Source: Bradyrhizobium sp. WSM1417
GTDB lineage: Bacteria > Pseudomonadota > Alphaproteobacteria > Rhizobiales > Xanthobacteraceae
DNA: 64,000 nt
Direction of reading: 5' to 3'
Assembly (NCBI RefSeq): GCF_000515415.1
Contig: NZ_KI911783.1
Location: 102,501-166,500 of the forward strand
The translations under genes were made by a program, and so were the position numbers. Positions 49,173 to 57,140 of the stretch are shown here, one piece after another. Under the pieces are notes generated by a model. It made no database searches. It worked only from the letters and a program-made list of their open reading frames with translations, and was not told where the DNA came from. Each line of letters opens with the position of its first letter. The stretch's first letter is position 1.

Positions 49173-50066
49173 GTGAAGGCAATCCGCACCATCTACCTTG
49201 TCGTAATGGACGCGTTCTACACGTTCCTGGCCGACGATGGCTGGGCGATCGCGAGCCACATCGCGCTGTCGACGCTGATGGCGCTGTTCCCGTTCCTGAT
49301 CGTGCTGACCTCCCTCGCCGGCTTCTTCGGCTCCAAGGAACTCGCCGATCAGGCCGCCAGCCTGATGCTTCAGGTCTGGCCCAAGCAGGTCGCGGATTCG
49401 ATCTCGGGGGAAGTCCACGACGTGCTGACCACGACCCGCACCGGCCTATTCACCATCGGTGCGGTGCTGTCGGTCTACTTCGCCTCCAACGGCGTCGAGG
49501 CACTGCGGGTCGCGCTCAACCGCGCCTATGCGGTCGTGGAGATGCGGCCCTGGTACTGGCTACGGCTGGAATCGATCGCATACACGCTGATTGCGGCCTT
49601 CACCGCGCTCGCCATGGCATTCCTGATCGTGCTCGGACCGCTGCTCATCGAGGCCGCGCGTGCGCACATTCCGCTGTTCGTTGAATCCAACGAGAGGATT
49701 CTCACCTGGCTGCGCTACGGCATCACCGTCGCCGCGTTGGTGGTGGCGCTGATGATCCTGCATACCTGGCTGCCGGCGGGACGGCGCCGGTTCCTCCAGA
49801 TCCTGCCCGGCATCGTCTTCACCATCGTGGCGTCGCTGATCTCGGGCATCGTGTTCGGGCAATATCTGGCGCGCTTCGCCAACAATTACGTGACGATGTA
49901 TGCCGGGCTCGCCTCGGTGATCATCGCGCTGGTGTTCCTGTACTTCATCGCCGCGATCTTCGTCTACGGCGGCGAGCTCAATGCCGCGATCATCAAGTCG
50001 CGGCTTCCTCACGGCGTGTCGCTGCAAGCAGCGCAGTCGCTAGCGCCCGCGGAGACACAGGCTTGA
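49173..50066 (+). CDS. YihY/BrkB-family membrane protein
   Basis: A 297-residue protein with about six transmembrane segments. Features are GWAIASHIALSTLMALFPFL, GLFTIGAVLSVYFASNGV and LYFIAAIFVYGGELNAA, the YihY/BrkB pattern. It was once called RNase BN by mistake; the transport or envelope role is unproven. The start is GTG at 49173 (AGGTGG upstream). Its last 74 bases overlap the end of a convergent histidine kinase gene. Confidence 0.9.
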   Translation: MKAIRTIYLVVMDAFYTFLADDGWAIASHIALSTLMALFPFLIVLTSLAGFFGSKELADQAASLMLQVWPKQVADSISGEVHDVLTTTRTGLFTIGAVLSVYFASNGVEALRVALNRAYAVVEMRPWYWLRLESIAYTLIAAFTALAMAFLIVLGPLLIEAARAHIPLFVESNERILTWLRYGITVAALVVALMILHTWLPAGRRRFLQILPGIVFTIVASLISGIVFGQYLARFANNYVTMYAGLASVIIALVFLYFIAAIFVYGGELNAAIIKSRLPHGVSLQAAQSLAPAETQA

Positions 50067-51288
50067 CCAGAAAGGCGTCGGCGCCGGCCTCGCGTGAGGC
50101 GACTTCGTCTTCGCCGCGACCGGACACCCCGATGATGGGGATCTGAGCCAACGGCGTCGCCATGGTGCGGATCCGCCTGATCGCCTCGACGCCATTGATG
50201 CCCGGCAGCACCATATCCATCAGCACCGCGTCGAAGGCGCCCTGCGCGAGCCGGTTCACCGCGTCCTCGCCGCGCCCGATGAACTCGGCATGATGGCCGA
50301 GCTCGGTCAGGATGGTGTTGAGCACGACGCGGCCGAACGGATTGTCCTCGACGCTGAGCAAGCGCAGCGCCGGGACCGCATCCATCTCGGCTTCGCCCTT
50401 CGACTTGCTGGACTTGCCCGATCCCGTGGCATCTACCGACACCGTCAACGTAAAGGTGGCGCCGCCGCCGGGCCGAGGGGCGACCGTGATGTCGCCGCCC
50501 ATCGCGCGCGCCAGTTGCTTCACTGACGACAGGCCCAGGCCGGCGCCGCCGAAGCGCGAGGCAATGGTCACATTGGCTTGGGTAAACGGCCGGAACAGCC
50601 GCTTGATCTCGGCCATGGTGAGGCCAATGCCGCTGTCGGACACCGCGAAAGCGATTCCGACGCTGCCTTTGCTCTTTGTTTGGCCTTTGCTCTTGGTGTT
50701 GCTCTTGGCGGAACGCCAAGGCGCGACCGTGAGCGCCACGCCGCCGTGCTCGGTGAACTTCACGGCATTGTCGATCAGGTTCTCGAGCGCGGCGCGCAGG
50801 CGCACGGGATCACCGACCACCAGCCCGGGCAGCTTCTCCGAGATATCGACCTCGGCCTGGAGGCCCTTGGCCGCGGCGCGACCGGCCAGCGAATCGCCAG
50901 CGTTGCGGGCGAGCGTCCGCAGGTCGAACAAATCCTGCCGCAGCGAGCTTCCACCCCCGACCGTCTTCCCGGTCCCCTTGCCACTTCGGGCGGCATCGAC
51001 GAACAGGGTAGCAAGGTTCGCCAGATGCTCGGCACCGGCCTTGATCGTGTCGGCCCAGCGTCTTTCCCGCTCACCGAGATCCGAAGTCGCGAGCAGGTCG
51101 CTGATCGCGAGAATGCCGGTCAGGGGAGTGCGGACCTCATGGGCAAAGGCGGCAAGCGCGGCCTGGACGACGTCCGGCTCGCCCCGCTTGGTGCTGCGCT
51201 TGCGCAACCGGGCAGTCGGCCCGGAGCGCTTCCGAGCCACTCGCTTGGACGTCCCCGTAGTGCGCGCTGCGCGCGTTTTCGCCGCCAT
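49993..51288 (-). CDS. Cytoplasmic hybrid sensor histidine kinase
   Basis: A protein of about 431 residues with no membrane segment. It starts with a Lys/Arg-rich tail (about 1-38), then a dimerisation/His-phosphotransfer domain (AAFAHEVRTPLTG, His50). The ATPase domain has LIDNAVKFTE, VSDSGIGLT and GGAGLGLSSVK. The C-terminal receiver has AVLMDMVLPGINGVEA (phospho-Asp) and LVKPVS. A Lys/Ser-rich insert (SAKSNTKSKGQTKSKGS) sits inside the ATPase domain. No sensor domain is visible. ATG at 51288. It overlaps the BrkB gene by 74 bases, tail to tail. Confidence 0.87.
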   Translation of the reverse strand: MAAKTRAARTTGTSKRVARKRSGPTARLRKRSTKRGEPDVVQAALAAFAHEVRTPLTGILAISDLLATSDLGERERRWADTIKAGAEHLANLATLFVDAARSGKGTGKTVGGGSSLRQDLFDLRTLARNAGDSLAGRAAAKGLQAEVDISEKLPGLVVGDPVRLRAALENLIDNAVKFTEHGGVALTVAPWRSAKSNTKSKGQTKSKGSVGIAFAVSDSGIGLTMAEIKRLFRPFTQANVTIASRFGGAGLGLSSVKQLARAMGGDITVAPRPGGGATFTLTVSVDATGSGKSSKSKGEAEMDAVPALRLLSVEDNPFGRVVLNTILTELGHHAEFIGRGEDAVNRLAQGAFDAVLMDMVLPGINGVEAIRRIRTMATPLAQIPIIGVSGRGEDEVASREAGADAFLVKPVSPRALATALLAATRREEAAT

Positions 51289-51392
51289 AACTCCCCTTCG
51301 AAGTATCCCCTTCGAACCCCGGGCCGTCAGGTGAGCATGGCACGGCGGAACACCCGGAGTCACGGCGGCGTTTGGCTAACCCCCAGAGAAAC

Positions 51393-52262
51393 TTAATCTA
51401 ATCCCACCAGCTGGCGGATACCGGCCGGCGTGGCGCCGGCAGCGCGCAGTTCACGAAGGCCGGTCGAGCTGGTTGATTTCGACAGCTTCCGGCCGCCCTC
51501 GTCGCGAACTAGCCCATGGTGGCGGTAGACGGGTTCGGGCAGGCGGAGCAGAACCTGAAGGAGACGGTGGACAGAAGTGGCGTGGAATAGGTCCTGGCCG
51601 CGCACGATTTCGCCGATGTCCTGGAGCGCATCGTCGACAACGACGGACAGATGGTAACTGGTCGGAGTCTCCTTGCGGGCCACAATGACATCGCCCCAGG
51701 CTTCTGGCCGCGCCGGAACGACACCACGCTCACCATCGGGCCCCTCGCCCAGTTCGTTCCAGCTCAGGTCGGCGGCGCGGCGGCAGGCGGCCGCCATGTC
51801 GAGCCGAAGCGCATAGGGCGCACCGGTGTCGATGAGGCGGTCGCACTCGTCGGCGGACAGCGATCTGGCGTCGCCGGGATAGAGCGGCGCGCCGTCGGGA
51901 TCGCGCGGCCACGGCCCAGCCGCTTCACGCGCCGCAACCAGCCTTGTGATCTCGGCGCGGCTTTCGAAGGCGGGATAGACCAGGCCAAGCGCCGAGAGCC
52001 TGTCCAGTGCCGCGCGATACGCGTCGAAATGCTCCGACTGCCGCCGCACCGGCGTCTCCCAGGCGACACCGAGCCAGGCGAGGTCCCCGTAGATCGCTGT
52101 CTCATACTCTGGCCGGCAACGCGTCGCGTCGATGTCCTCCATCCGCAACAAAAACCGCCCGCCGGTCTCGCGCGCGCGATCGAAATTGAGCAGCGCGGAA
52201 TAGGCGTGACCGAGATGCAGGTAGCCGTTCGGACTGGGGGCAAATCGGAAAACGGGTGGCAT
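51393..52262 (-). CDS. gluQ: Glutamyl-Q tRNA(Asp) synthetase
   Basis: A 289-residue paralogue of glutamyl-tRNA synthetase without the anticodon-binding domain. The HIGH-like motif is FAPSPNGYLHLGH, and the KMSKS-like motif KLSKS is near the C-terminus, with CDRLIDTGAPYA in the middle. It attaches glutamate to queuosine at position 34 of tRNA-Asp. The start overlaps the stop of an RlaP-like nucleotidyltransferase gene by one base (TGATG), suggesting coupling. Confidence 0.92.
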   Translation of the reverse strand: MPPVFRFAPSPNGYLHLGHAYSALLNFDRARETGGRFLLRMEDIDATRCRPEYETAIYGDLAWLGVAWETPVRRQSEHFDAYRAALDRLSALGLVYPAFESRAEITRLVAAREAAGPWPRDPDGAPLYPGDARSLSADECDRLIDTGAPYALRLDMAAACRRAADLSWNELGEGPDGERGVVPARPEAWGDVIVARKETPTSYHLSVVVDDALQDIGEIVRGQDLFHATSVHRLLQVLLRLPEPVYRHHGLVRDEGGRKLSKSTSSTGLRELRAAGATPAGIRQLVGLD

Positions 52263-53116
52263 CAGACAAGCGGGAACGGGACAACGGCGCCGCTCTCCCG
52301 CTCGAGGCGCTCCACCACGCTGCGATAAAATTCTTCCGCCCGAAGGATCATCGCTTCCGACGCACTTGGTGCACTACCCTCGAAGAGATCGCGAGCAAGC
52401 TCGAACTCCGCATCTAGGAAGTCGGCCACGATCGGCGGCAGAGGTGCCGAACCGAGCTCGTGCGTAATCGACTTCCGGGCCATGAGTTCCATGACCTCCA
52501 ACTTCAGTTCACTCGGCGGGTCGCATTCCTCCATGAGGGTCGGGAAATGCATCGGCGCCACCGCTTCGGCAGGACGCATGCGCAACCATCGCAAAGCGGC
52601 AGCGGGTCGAAGGGCATAGAAGATTTTCTTTTGCGCAACGCTGGTCCCGTCGCCGAAATAGACTCGCCGCTGCCGCTCACCAAGATGAAGATAATGACGG
52701 CAGACGGCTTCGCGGCTAGCGACCCCTCTGGCAAACGCCAGGAAGTCATCACGAAACCAGGCCTGTCCCCGGTAAACGACGGGCGAGCATAGCCACTCCA
52801 AGATCGCCGCATTACCCTTCAACAGGAGCTGGAGCGCCTTGCGCAAGTCCCAACCATTCGCATCGAGATCTCCTTCGAACGGAAGCTCGATGACGTCACG
52901 GCTAACCCACGGCGTAATGTGATCGAAAGCGCGGCGCACATAGACAAAGCGGCAGTCATAGTCGCTGTCAGGCGAGGCGAATCCCCAGGCTCGACTTCCG
53001 CTTTCGATCGCGAGCGGAAGGAAGACGCGATGTTCGTCAACGACGCGGTCCAGCATGGCATCGATCAGTGCGACTTTGCCGCCGTCCATCTCCACGGGAA
53101 TACTTCTCAAATTCAT
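52262..53116 (-). CDS. RlaP-like nucleotidyltransferase (DNA polymerase beta superfamily, PF10127-type)
   Basis: A 284-residue cytoplasmic protein. The nucleotidyltransferase core is IESGSRAWGFASPDSDYDCRF with the Gly-Ser and the Asp-x-Asp metal ligands, followed by FVYVRR and the downstream helical domain (ALQLLLKGNAAILEWLCS). This is the pattern of PF10127 proteins linked to RNA repair. Activity is inferred from the family. It is upstream of gluQ, same strand, with one-base overlap. Confidence 0.82.
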   Translation of the reverse strand: MNLRSIPVEMDGGKVALIDAMLDRVVDEHRVFLPLAIESGSRAWGFASPDSDYDCRFVYVRRAFDHITPWVSRDVIELPFEGDLDANGWDLRKALQLLLKGNAAILEWLCSPVVYRGQAWFRDDFLAFARGVASREAVCRHYLHLGERQRRVYFGDGTSVAQKKIFYALRPAAALRWLRMRPAEAVAPMHFPTLMEECDPPSELKLEVMELMARKSITHELGSAPLPPIVADFLDAEFELARDLFEGSAPSASEAMILRAEEFYRSVVERLERESGAVVPFPLV

Positions 53117-53211
53117 CGAACGCTTCCGGATTCCGATAGTATGGTCTTAATCTTATCGTCCCAAGCCGTCCACAGGACGAACAATCCGCATCGCGGCGAG
53201 TCGATAACGTC

Positions 53212-53865
53212 ATGACCATCCACCTCGAAACCCAATCCGATCTCGAAGAGGCCGTCCACGTGCTGGTCAAGCGTGATCCGCGCCTGAAGCCCGTACTAGC
53301 GACGGCCGGCATGCCGGCGTTGCGGCGGCGCGAGCCGGGCTTTGCGGGGCTTGCCCACATTGTCTGCGGGCAACAGCTCTCGACCGCGAGCGCCGCGGCG
53401 ATCTGGGGGCGGTTGTCGGCAGCTTTCGATCCGTTCGACCACGAGGCGGTCCGCCGCGCCCGCACTGACCGGCTGGGGCGGCTCGGCCTGTCGGCCGCCA
53501 AGATCAAGACGCTGAAACATCTCGCGCGCGAGATCACCGCACAGCGGCTGAACCTGGACGTGCTCGCGGAAGAAGACGCCGATGCCGCGCACCACACGCT
53601 GATCGCACTGCCCGGCATCGGACCGTGGACCGCAGACGTCTATCTGCTGTTTTGCCTGGGCCATGGCGACGCTTGGCCGGCCGGCGACCTCGCCGTGCAG
53701 GAAGGCATCCGCATTGGGCTCGGCTTGCAGGCGCGGCCGACGGAGAAGCAGATGGCGCCGCTCGCCGAACCCTGGCGCCCCCTGCGCGGCGCGGCGGCGC
53801 ATCTGTGGTGGAGCTATTATCGCGCGGTAAAAAAACGCGAAGGCGTCATCGCGGGACCCGCTTAG
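53212..53865 (+). CDS. AlkA-type DNA-3-methyladenine glycosylase
   Basis: A 217-residue HhH-GPD base-excision repair glycosylase. The hairpin is LPGIGPWTADVYLLFCLG, and the catalytic Asp is in WPAGDLAVQ; the N-terminal AGLAHIVCGQQLS is also typical. It removes alkylated bases. No iron-sulphur cluster cysteines at the C-terminus. It is divergent from the RlaP-like gene and convergent with the LysR regulator, overlapping its stop by four bases. Confidence 0.92.
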   Translation: MTIHLETQSDLEEAVHVLVKRDPRLKPVLATAGMPALRRREPGFAGLAHIVCGQQLSTASAAAIWGRLSAAFDPFDHEAVRRARTDRLGRLGLSAAKIKTLKHLAREITAQRLNLDVLAEEDADAAHHTLIALPGIGPWTADVYLLFCLGHGDAWPAGDLAVQEGIRIGLGLQARPTEKQMAPLAEPWRPLRGAAAHLWWSYYRAVKKREGVIAGPA

Positions 53866-54749
53866 CCCCGCAGCCTAACGCGATCGGTCCGGGCGCAATC
53901 GGCGACGAAGTCGATGACGGCCCGCACCGCCGGCAGTTCGACAAGGTCGGGATGGGCGAGCAGCCACAGGTCCGCCACGCTGGCGAGCTTCTGCGGCGCG
54001 ACACGCACGAGATCGGGATAGGTTTCGGCGACAAAGCACGACAGGGCGGAGATTCCGAGTCCGGCGCGGACTGCCGCCAGCATGTCGCCCTGCGACGAGC
54101 AGCGCATCACCACCCTGGCCTGACGCGTGACGACGTCGCTCCACCGCGCAAGCTGGACGTTGGAGGTCTGATCGGCGAAACCGATGACGCTGTGCCCCTT
54201 CCACTCGCCGCGCCGTTCCGGCAAGGACCGCCCGCCGGCATAGTCCCGCGAGGCGTAGAACCCGGTGCCGAGACGGCCGATCTTGCGGCCGACCAGATTT
54301 TCCTCGCCGCTGTCGAAGGGCCGCAGCACCACGTCCGCCTCGCGCCGGCGCACGCTCGCCGGAAACGGGTGGGTGATGATCTCGAGCTGGACGTGATCAT
54401 GCGCGCGCAGGAAAGCAGGCAGGCACGGCATCAGCCAATGTGAGGCCAGCGTCGCGCCGATCGACAGCTTGACGGTCCCGCGCGCCTTGTGCCCTCCGGC
54501 CGAGACTGCCGTCTCCGCCCGCAGCGCGGCCGCCGCCATCACCTCGGCGTGCTCGCGCAGCGTCCGTCCATCCGCGGTCAGCGCCAGGCCGTCGGCGGCG
54601 CGCGCCACCAGCCGGGTGCCGAGCTGAGCTTCCAGCGCCGCAATCTTGCGGCTGACGGTGGGATGGCTGCTGTGCAGCCGGCGCGCCGCGCCGGTGAAGC
54701 TGCCGGTATCGGCGACCGCGACGAAGGTCTTGCAAAGGTCCCAGTCCAT
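53862..54749 (-). CDS. LysR-family transcriptional regulator
   Basis: A protein of about 295 residues. The N-terminal winged helix (MDWDLCKTFVAVADTGSFTG, RRLHSSHPTVSRKIAALE) is followed by an effector-binding domain with two lobes. The ATG at 54749 is chosen since GAGGA lies before it. It is divergent from the nitronate monooxygenase operon, with a perfect palindrome in the gap. It is a likely regulator of that operon, activated by an unknown small molecule. Confidence 0.9.
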   Translation of the reverse strand: MDWDLCKTFVAVADTGSFTGAARRLHSSHPTVSRKIAALEAQLGTRLVARAADGLALTADGRTLREHAEVMAAAALRAETAVSAGGHKARGTVKLSIGATLASHWLMPCLPAFLRAHDHVQLEIITHPFPASVRRREADVVLRPFDSGEENLVGRKIGRLGTGFYASRDYAGGRSLPERRGEWKGHSVIGFADQTSNVQLARWSDVVTRQARVVMRCSSQGDMLAAVRAGLGISALSCFVAETYPDLVRVAPQKLASVADLWLLAHPDLVELPAVRAVIDFVADCARTDRVRLRG

Positions 54750-54760
54750 GAGTGTCCTCT

Positions 54761-54797
54761 GTTCAAATCTGAATAGTCGCCCGTTCAATATTGAACG
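54761..54797. promoter_or_regulatory. Candidate tandem LysR operator
   Basis: A perfect 16-bp palindrome CGTTCAATATTGAACG (54782-54797) contains the T-N11-A LysR pattern. A degenerate copy GTTCAAATCTGAAT lies at 54761-54774, about two helical turns away. A strong and a weak site side by side are typical of LysR autoregulation and activation. It lies between the LysR gene and the operon it faces. Confidence 0.65.
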
Positions 54798-54925
54798 ATG
54801 GGAGGCCGCACTCCAACCCCTATAATGGCGTGAAATGAAACATGGGCGGCAACTCGCCCGCGACAATCAACAGGGAAATGCCTCGTCATCCGCCTGCCGG
54901 CGGACTGCGTTTCCGGGAGGACATC

Positions 54926-55900
54926 ATGGCGCTGCCCGCTCTCTTGAAGGATTCGCTCGAGCTGCCCGTGGTCGGCTCGCCGCTCTTCCTAGTGTCGGGC
55001 CCGGAGCTGGTGATCGCCCAGTGCAAGGCCGGTATCGTTGGCTCGTTTCCGGCGCTCAATGCCCGTCCGGTGGAAAAGCTCGACGAGTGGCTGAGCCGCA
55101 TCGAGGACGAACTCGGCGAATACAAGTCGCTCAATCCCGGCAAGAAGGTCGCACCCTACGCCGTCAACCAGATCTGCCACGCCTCCAACGACCGACTGAT
55201 GAAGGACATGGAGATCTGTGTGAAGCACAGGGCGCCCATCATCATCACCTCGCTGCGACCGCCCGCCGAGCTCGTCGAGGCCGCACATTCCTACGGCGGC
55301 CTCGTGTTCCACGACGTCATCAACGTCAAGCACGCGCGCAAGGCCGCCGAGCAAGGTGTCGACGGCCTGATCCTGGTCTGCGCCGGCGCTGGCGGACATG
55401 CAGGAACGCTCTCGCCTTTCGCACTGGTACGCGAGGTCAAGCAATGGTTCGACGGCGCAATCCTGCTGTCGGGCGCAATCAGCGACGGCTTCGCAATCGC
55501 CTCCGCGCTGACGCTGGGCGCCGACCTCGCCTATATCGGCACGCGCTTCATCGCGACGAAGGAAGCCAATGCTGACGAAGCCTACAAGTCCGCCCTGACA
55601 CAGCACGCCGCCCACGACATCGTCTACACCAACCTCTTCACCGGCGTGCACGGCAACTATCTCGGGCCTTCGATCGCCGCGGCCGGGCTCGATCCGGACA
55701 ATCTGCCGGCGGCCGACAAGACGAAGATGAATTTCGGCTCCGGCGGCAACATGAAGTCCAAGGCGTGGCGCGACATCTGGGGCTCGGGCCAGGGTATCGG
55801 CCAGATCGCAGACGCGCCGCCGGTCGCCGAGCTCGTCGACCGGATGAAACAGGAATTCGATCAGGCGCGACAGGATTTCCTGATGCGCGCCAGCGCCTGA
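54926..55900 (+). CDS. Nitronate monooxygenase-family flavoenzyme
   Basis: A protein of about 324 residues of the FMN-dependent TIM-barrel family (NMO/2-nitropropane dioxygenase). Motifs are VVGSPLFLVSGPELVIAQC, GLILVCAGAGGHAGTLSPF (phosphate binding, catalytic His region) and ADLAYIGTRFIAT. Some relatives act on acyl or enoyl substrates, so the reaction is not certain. GGGAGGAC precedes the ATG at 54926. First gene of a plus-strand operon with an ABC binding protein and an acyl-CoA ligase. Confidence 0.9.
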   Translation: MALPALLKDSLELPVVGSPLFLVSGPELVIAQCKAGIVGSFPALNARPVEKLDEWLSRIEDELGEYKSLNPGKKVAPYAVNQICHASNDRLMKDMEICVKHRAPIIITSLRPPAELVEAAHSYGGLVFHDVINVKHARKAAEQGVDGLILVCAGAGGHAGTLSPFALVREVKQWFDGAILLSGAISDGFAIASALTLGADLAYIGTRFIATKEANADEAYKSALTQHAAHDIVYTNLFTGVHGNYLGPSIAAAGLDPDNLPAADKTKMNFGSGGNMKSKAWRDIWGSGQGIGQIADAPPVAELVDRMKQEFDQARQDFLMRASA

Positions 55901-55933
55901 CGGCTCGAACCGACAATAAAACGGGAGGACACC

Positions 55934-57118
55934 ATGAAGCTGGCAGCCGCACTGATCGGCATGTCGTTGCTGACGCTCGCTGGCGGCAGCGCCTATGCCG
56001 AAGGCAGCGACGAGATTCGCATTGGGCAGACCCTGCCCTACAGCGGTCCGGCCTCCGGCTTCGGCGCGATCGGACGGACGCAGGAAGCGTTCTTCGAGAA
56101 GGTCAATGCCGAAGGCGGCATCAACGGCCGCAAGGTCAAGCTCATCACGCTGGACGACGCCTACTCGCCGCCGAAGACCGTCGAGCAGACCCGCAAACTG
56201 GTGGAGCAAGACGAGGTGTTGATGATGTTCGGCTCACTCGGCACCGCCACCAACAGCGCCGTGCAGCGCTATCTCAACGCCAAGAAAGTGCCGCAGCTAT
56301 TCGTGCTCTCCGGCGCCACCAAATGGGCCGAACCACAGAAGAACCCGTGGACGATGCCGGGCATGGCGGCCTACGAATCCGAAGGCGTGGTCTATGCCAA
56401 ATACATTTTGCAGGCCAAGCCCGACGCCAGGATTGCGATCCTGTCGCAGAACGATGATTTCGGCCGCGATTATGTGGCGGGGTTCAAGCGTGCGCTCGGG
56501 ACCAAGGCGGCCGGCATGATCGTCGCGGAAGCAAGCTACGAGACCAGCGCGCCGACGATTAGCTCGCAACTCTCGACGCTGAAGGCGTCAGGCGCCAACG
56601 TGCTGTTCGGCGTCGTGCTCGGCAAGTTCACCTCGCAGATGGTCAAGGGCGTGGCCGAGATCGGCTGGAAACCGGAGCTGTTCTTCGTGCCGACCTCCGC
56701 GTCGTCGATCTCTTTCCTGGAACCGGCAGGGCTCGACAACGCGGTCGGCCTGATCTCGTCGAGCAACCAGAAGGACACGATGGACCCGCAATGGGCCGAC
56801 GATCCCGGCGTGAAGGAATATTTCGCCTTTATGAAGCGTTACATGCCGACCGCGGACCTCTCCAACTCCAACTACGCCGCGGGCTATCACTATGCCACGC
56901 TGCTGATGACGGTGCTGAAGGCGTGCAAGGATGATATCAGCCGCGACAACATCATGCGCCAGGCGGCCTCGCTGAAGGATGTGAAGCTGCCGCTGCTGCT
57001 GCCGGGAATGGCGGTTACGACCGGCCCCGACGACTATCTGCCGTTCCAGCAGCTTCAGCTCCGGCGTTTCAACGGCAAGAGCTGGGTCGGCTTCGGCGAC
57101 GTGCTGGATGACCGCTAG
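55934..57118 (+). CDS. Branched-chain amino acid-type ABC transporter substrate-binding protein
   Basis: A 394-residue periplasmic binding protein with a signal peptide (cut after about 22 residues, SAYA). The LivK-like features are IRIGQTLPYSGPAS near the start, INGRKVKLITLDDAYSPPKTV and AILSQNDDFGRDY. It is not matched by permease or ATPase genes nearby, so it may work with a transporter encoded elsewhere. GGGAGGA precedes the ATG. It lies 33 bases after the NMO gene. Ligand unknown; context suggests a carboxylic acid rather than an amino acid. Confidence 0.9.
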   Translation: MKLAAALIGMSLLTLAGGSAYAEGSDEIRIGQTLPYSGPASGFGAIGRTQEAFFEKVNAEGGINGRKVKLITLDDAYSPPKTVEQTRKLVEQDEVLMMFGSLGTATNSAVQRYLNAKKVPQLFVLSGATKWAEPQKNPWTMPGMAAYESEGVVYAKYILQAKPDARIAILSQNDDFGRDYVAGFKRALGTKAAGMIVAEASYETSAPTISSQLSTLKASGANVLFGVVLGKFTSQMVKGVAEIGWKPELFFVPTSASSISFLEPAGLDNAVGLISSSNQKDTMDPQWADDPGVKEYFAFMKRYMPTADLSNSNYAAGYHYATLLMTVLKACKDDISRDNIMRQAASLKDVKLPLLLPGMAVTTGPDDYLPFQQLQLRRFNGKSWVGFGDVLDDR

Positions 57119-57140
57119 ACGAGCGGGATGAGGAGACGCC

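Noticed and set aside
54989..56209. 406-residue antisense frame across the NMO and binding-protein genes
   Set aside because: Both genes it overlaps are convincing on the plus strand; the frame lacks any domain.
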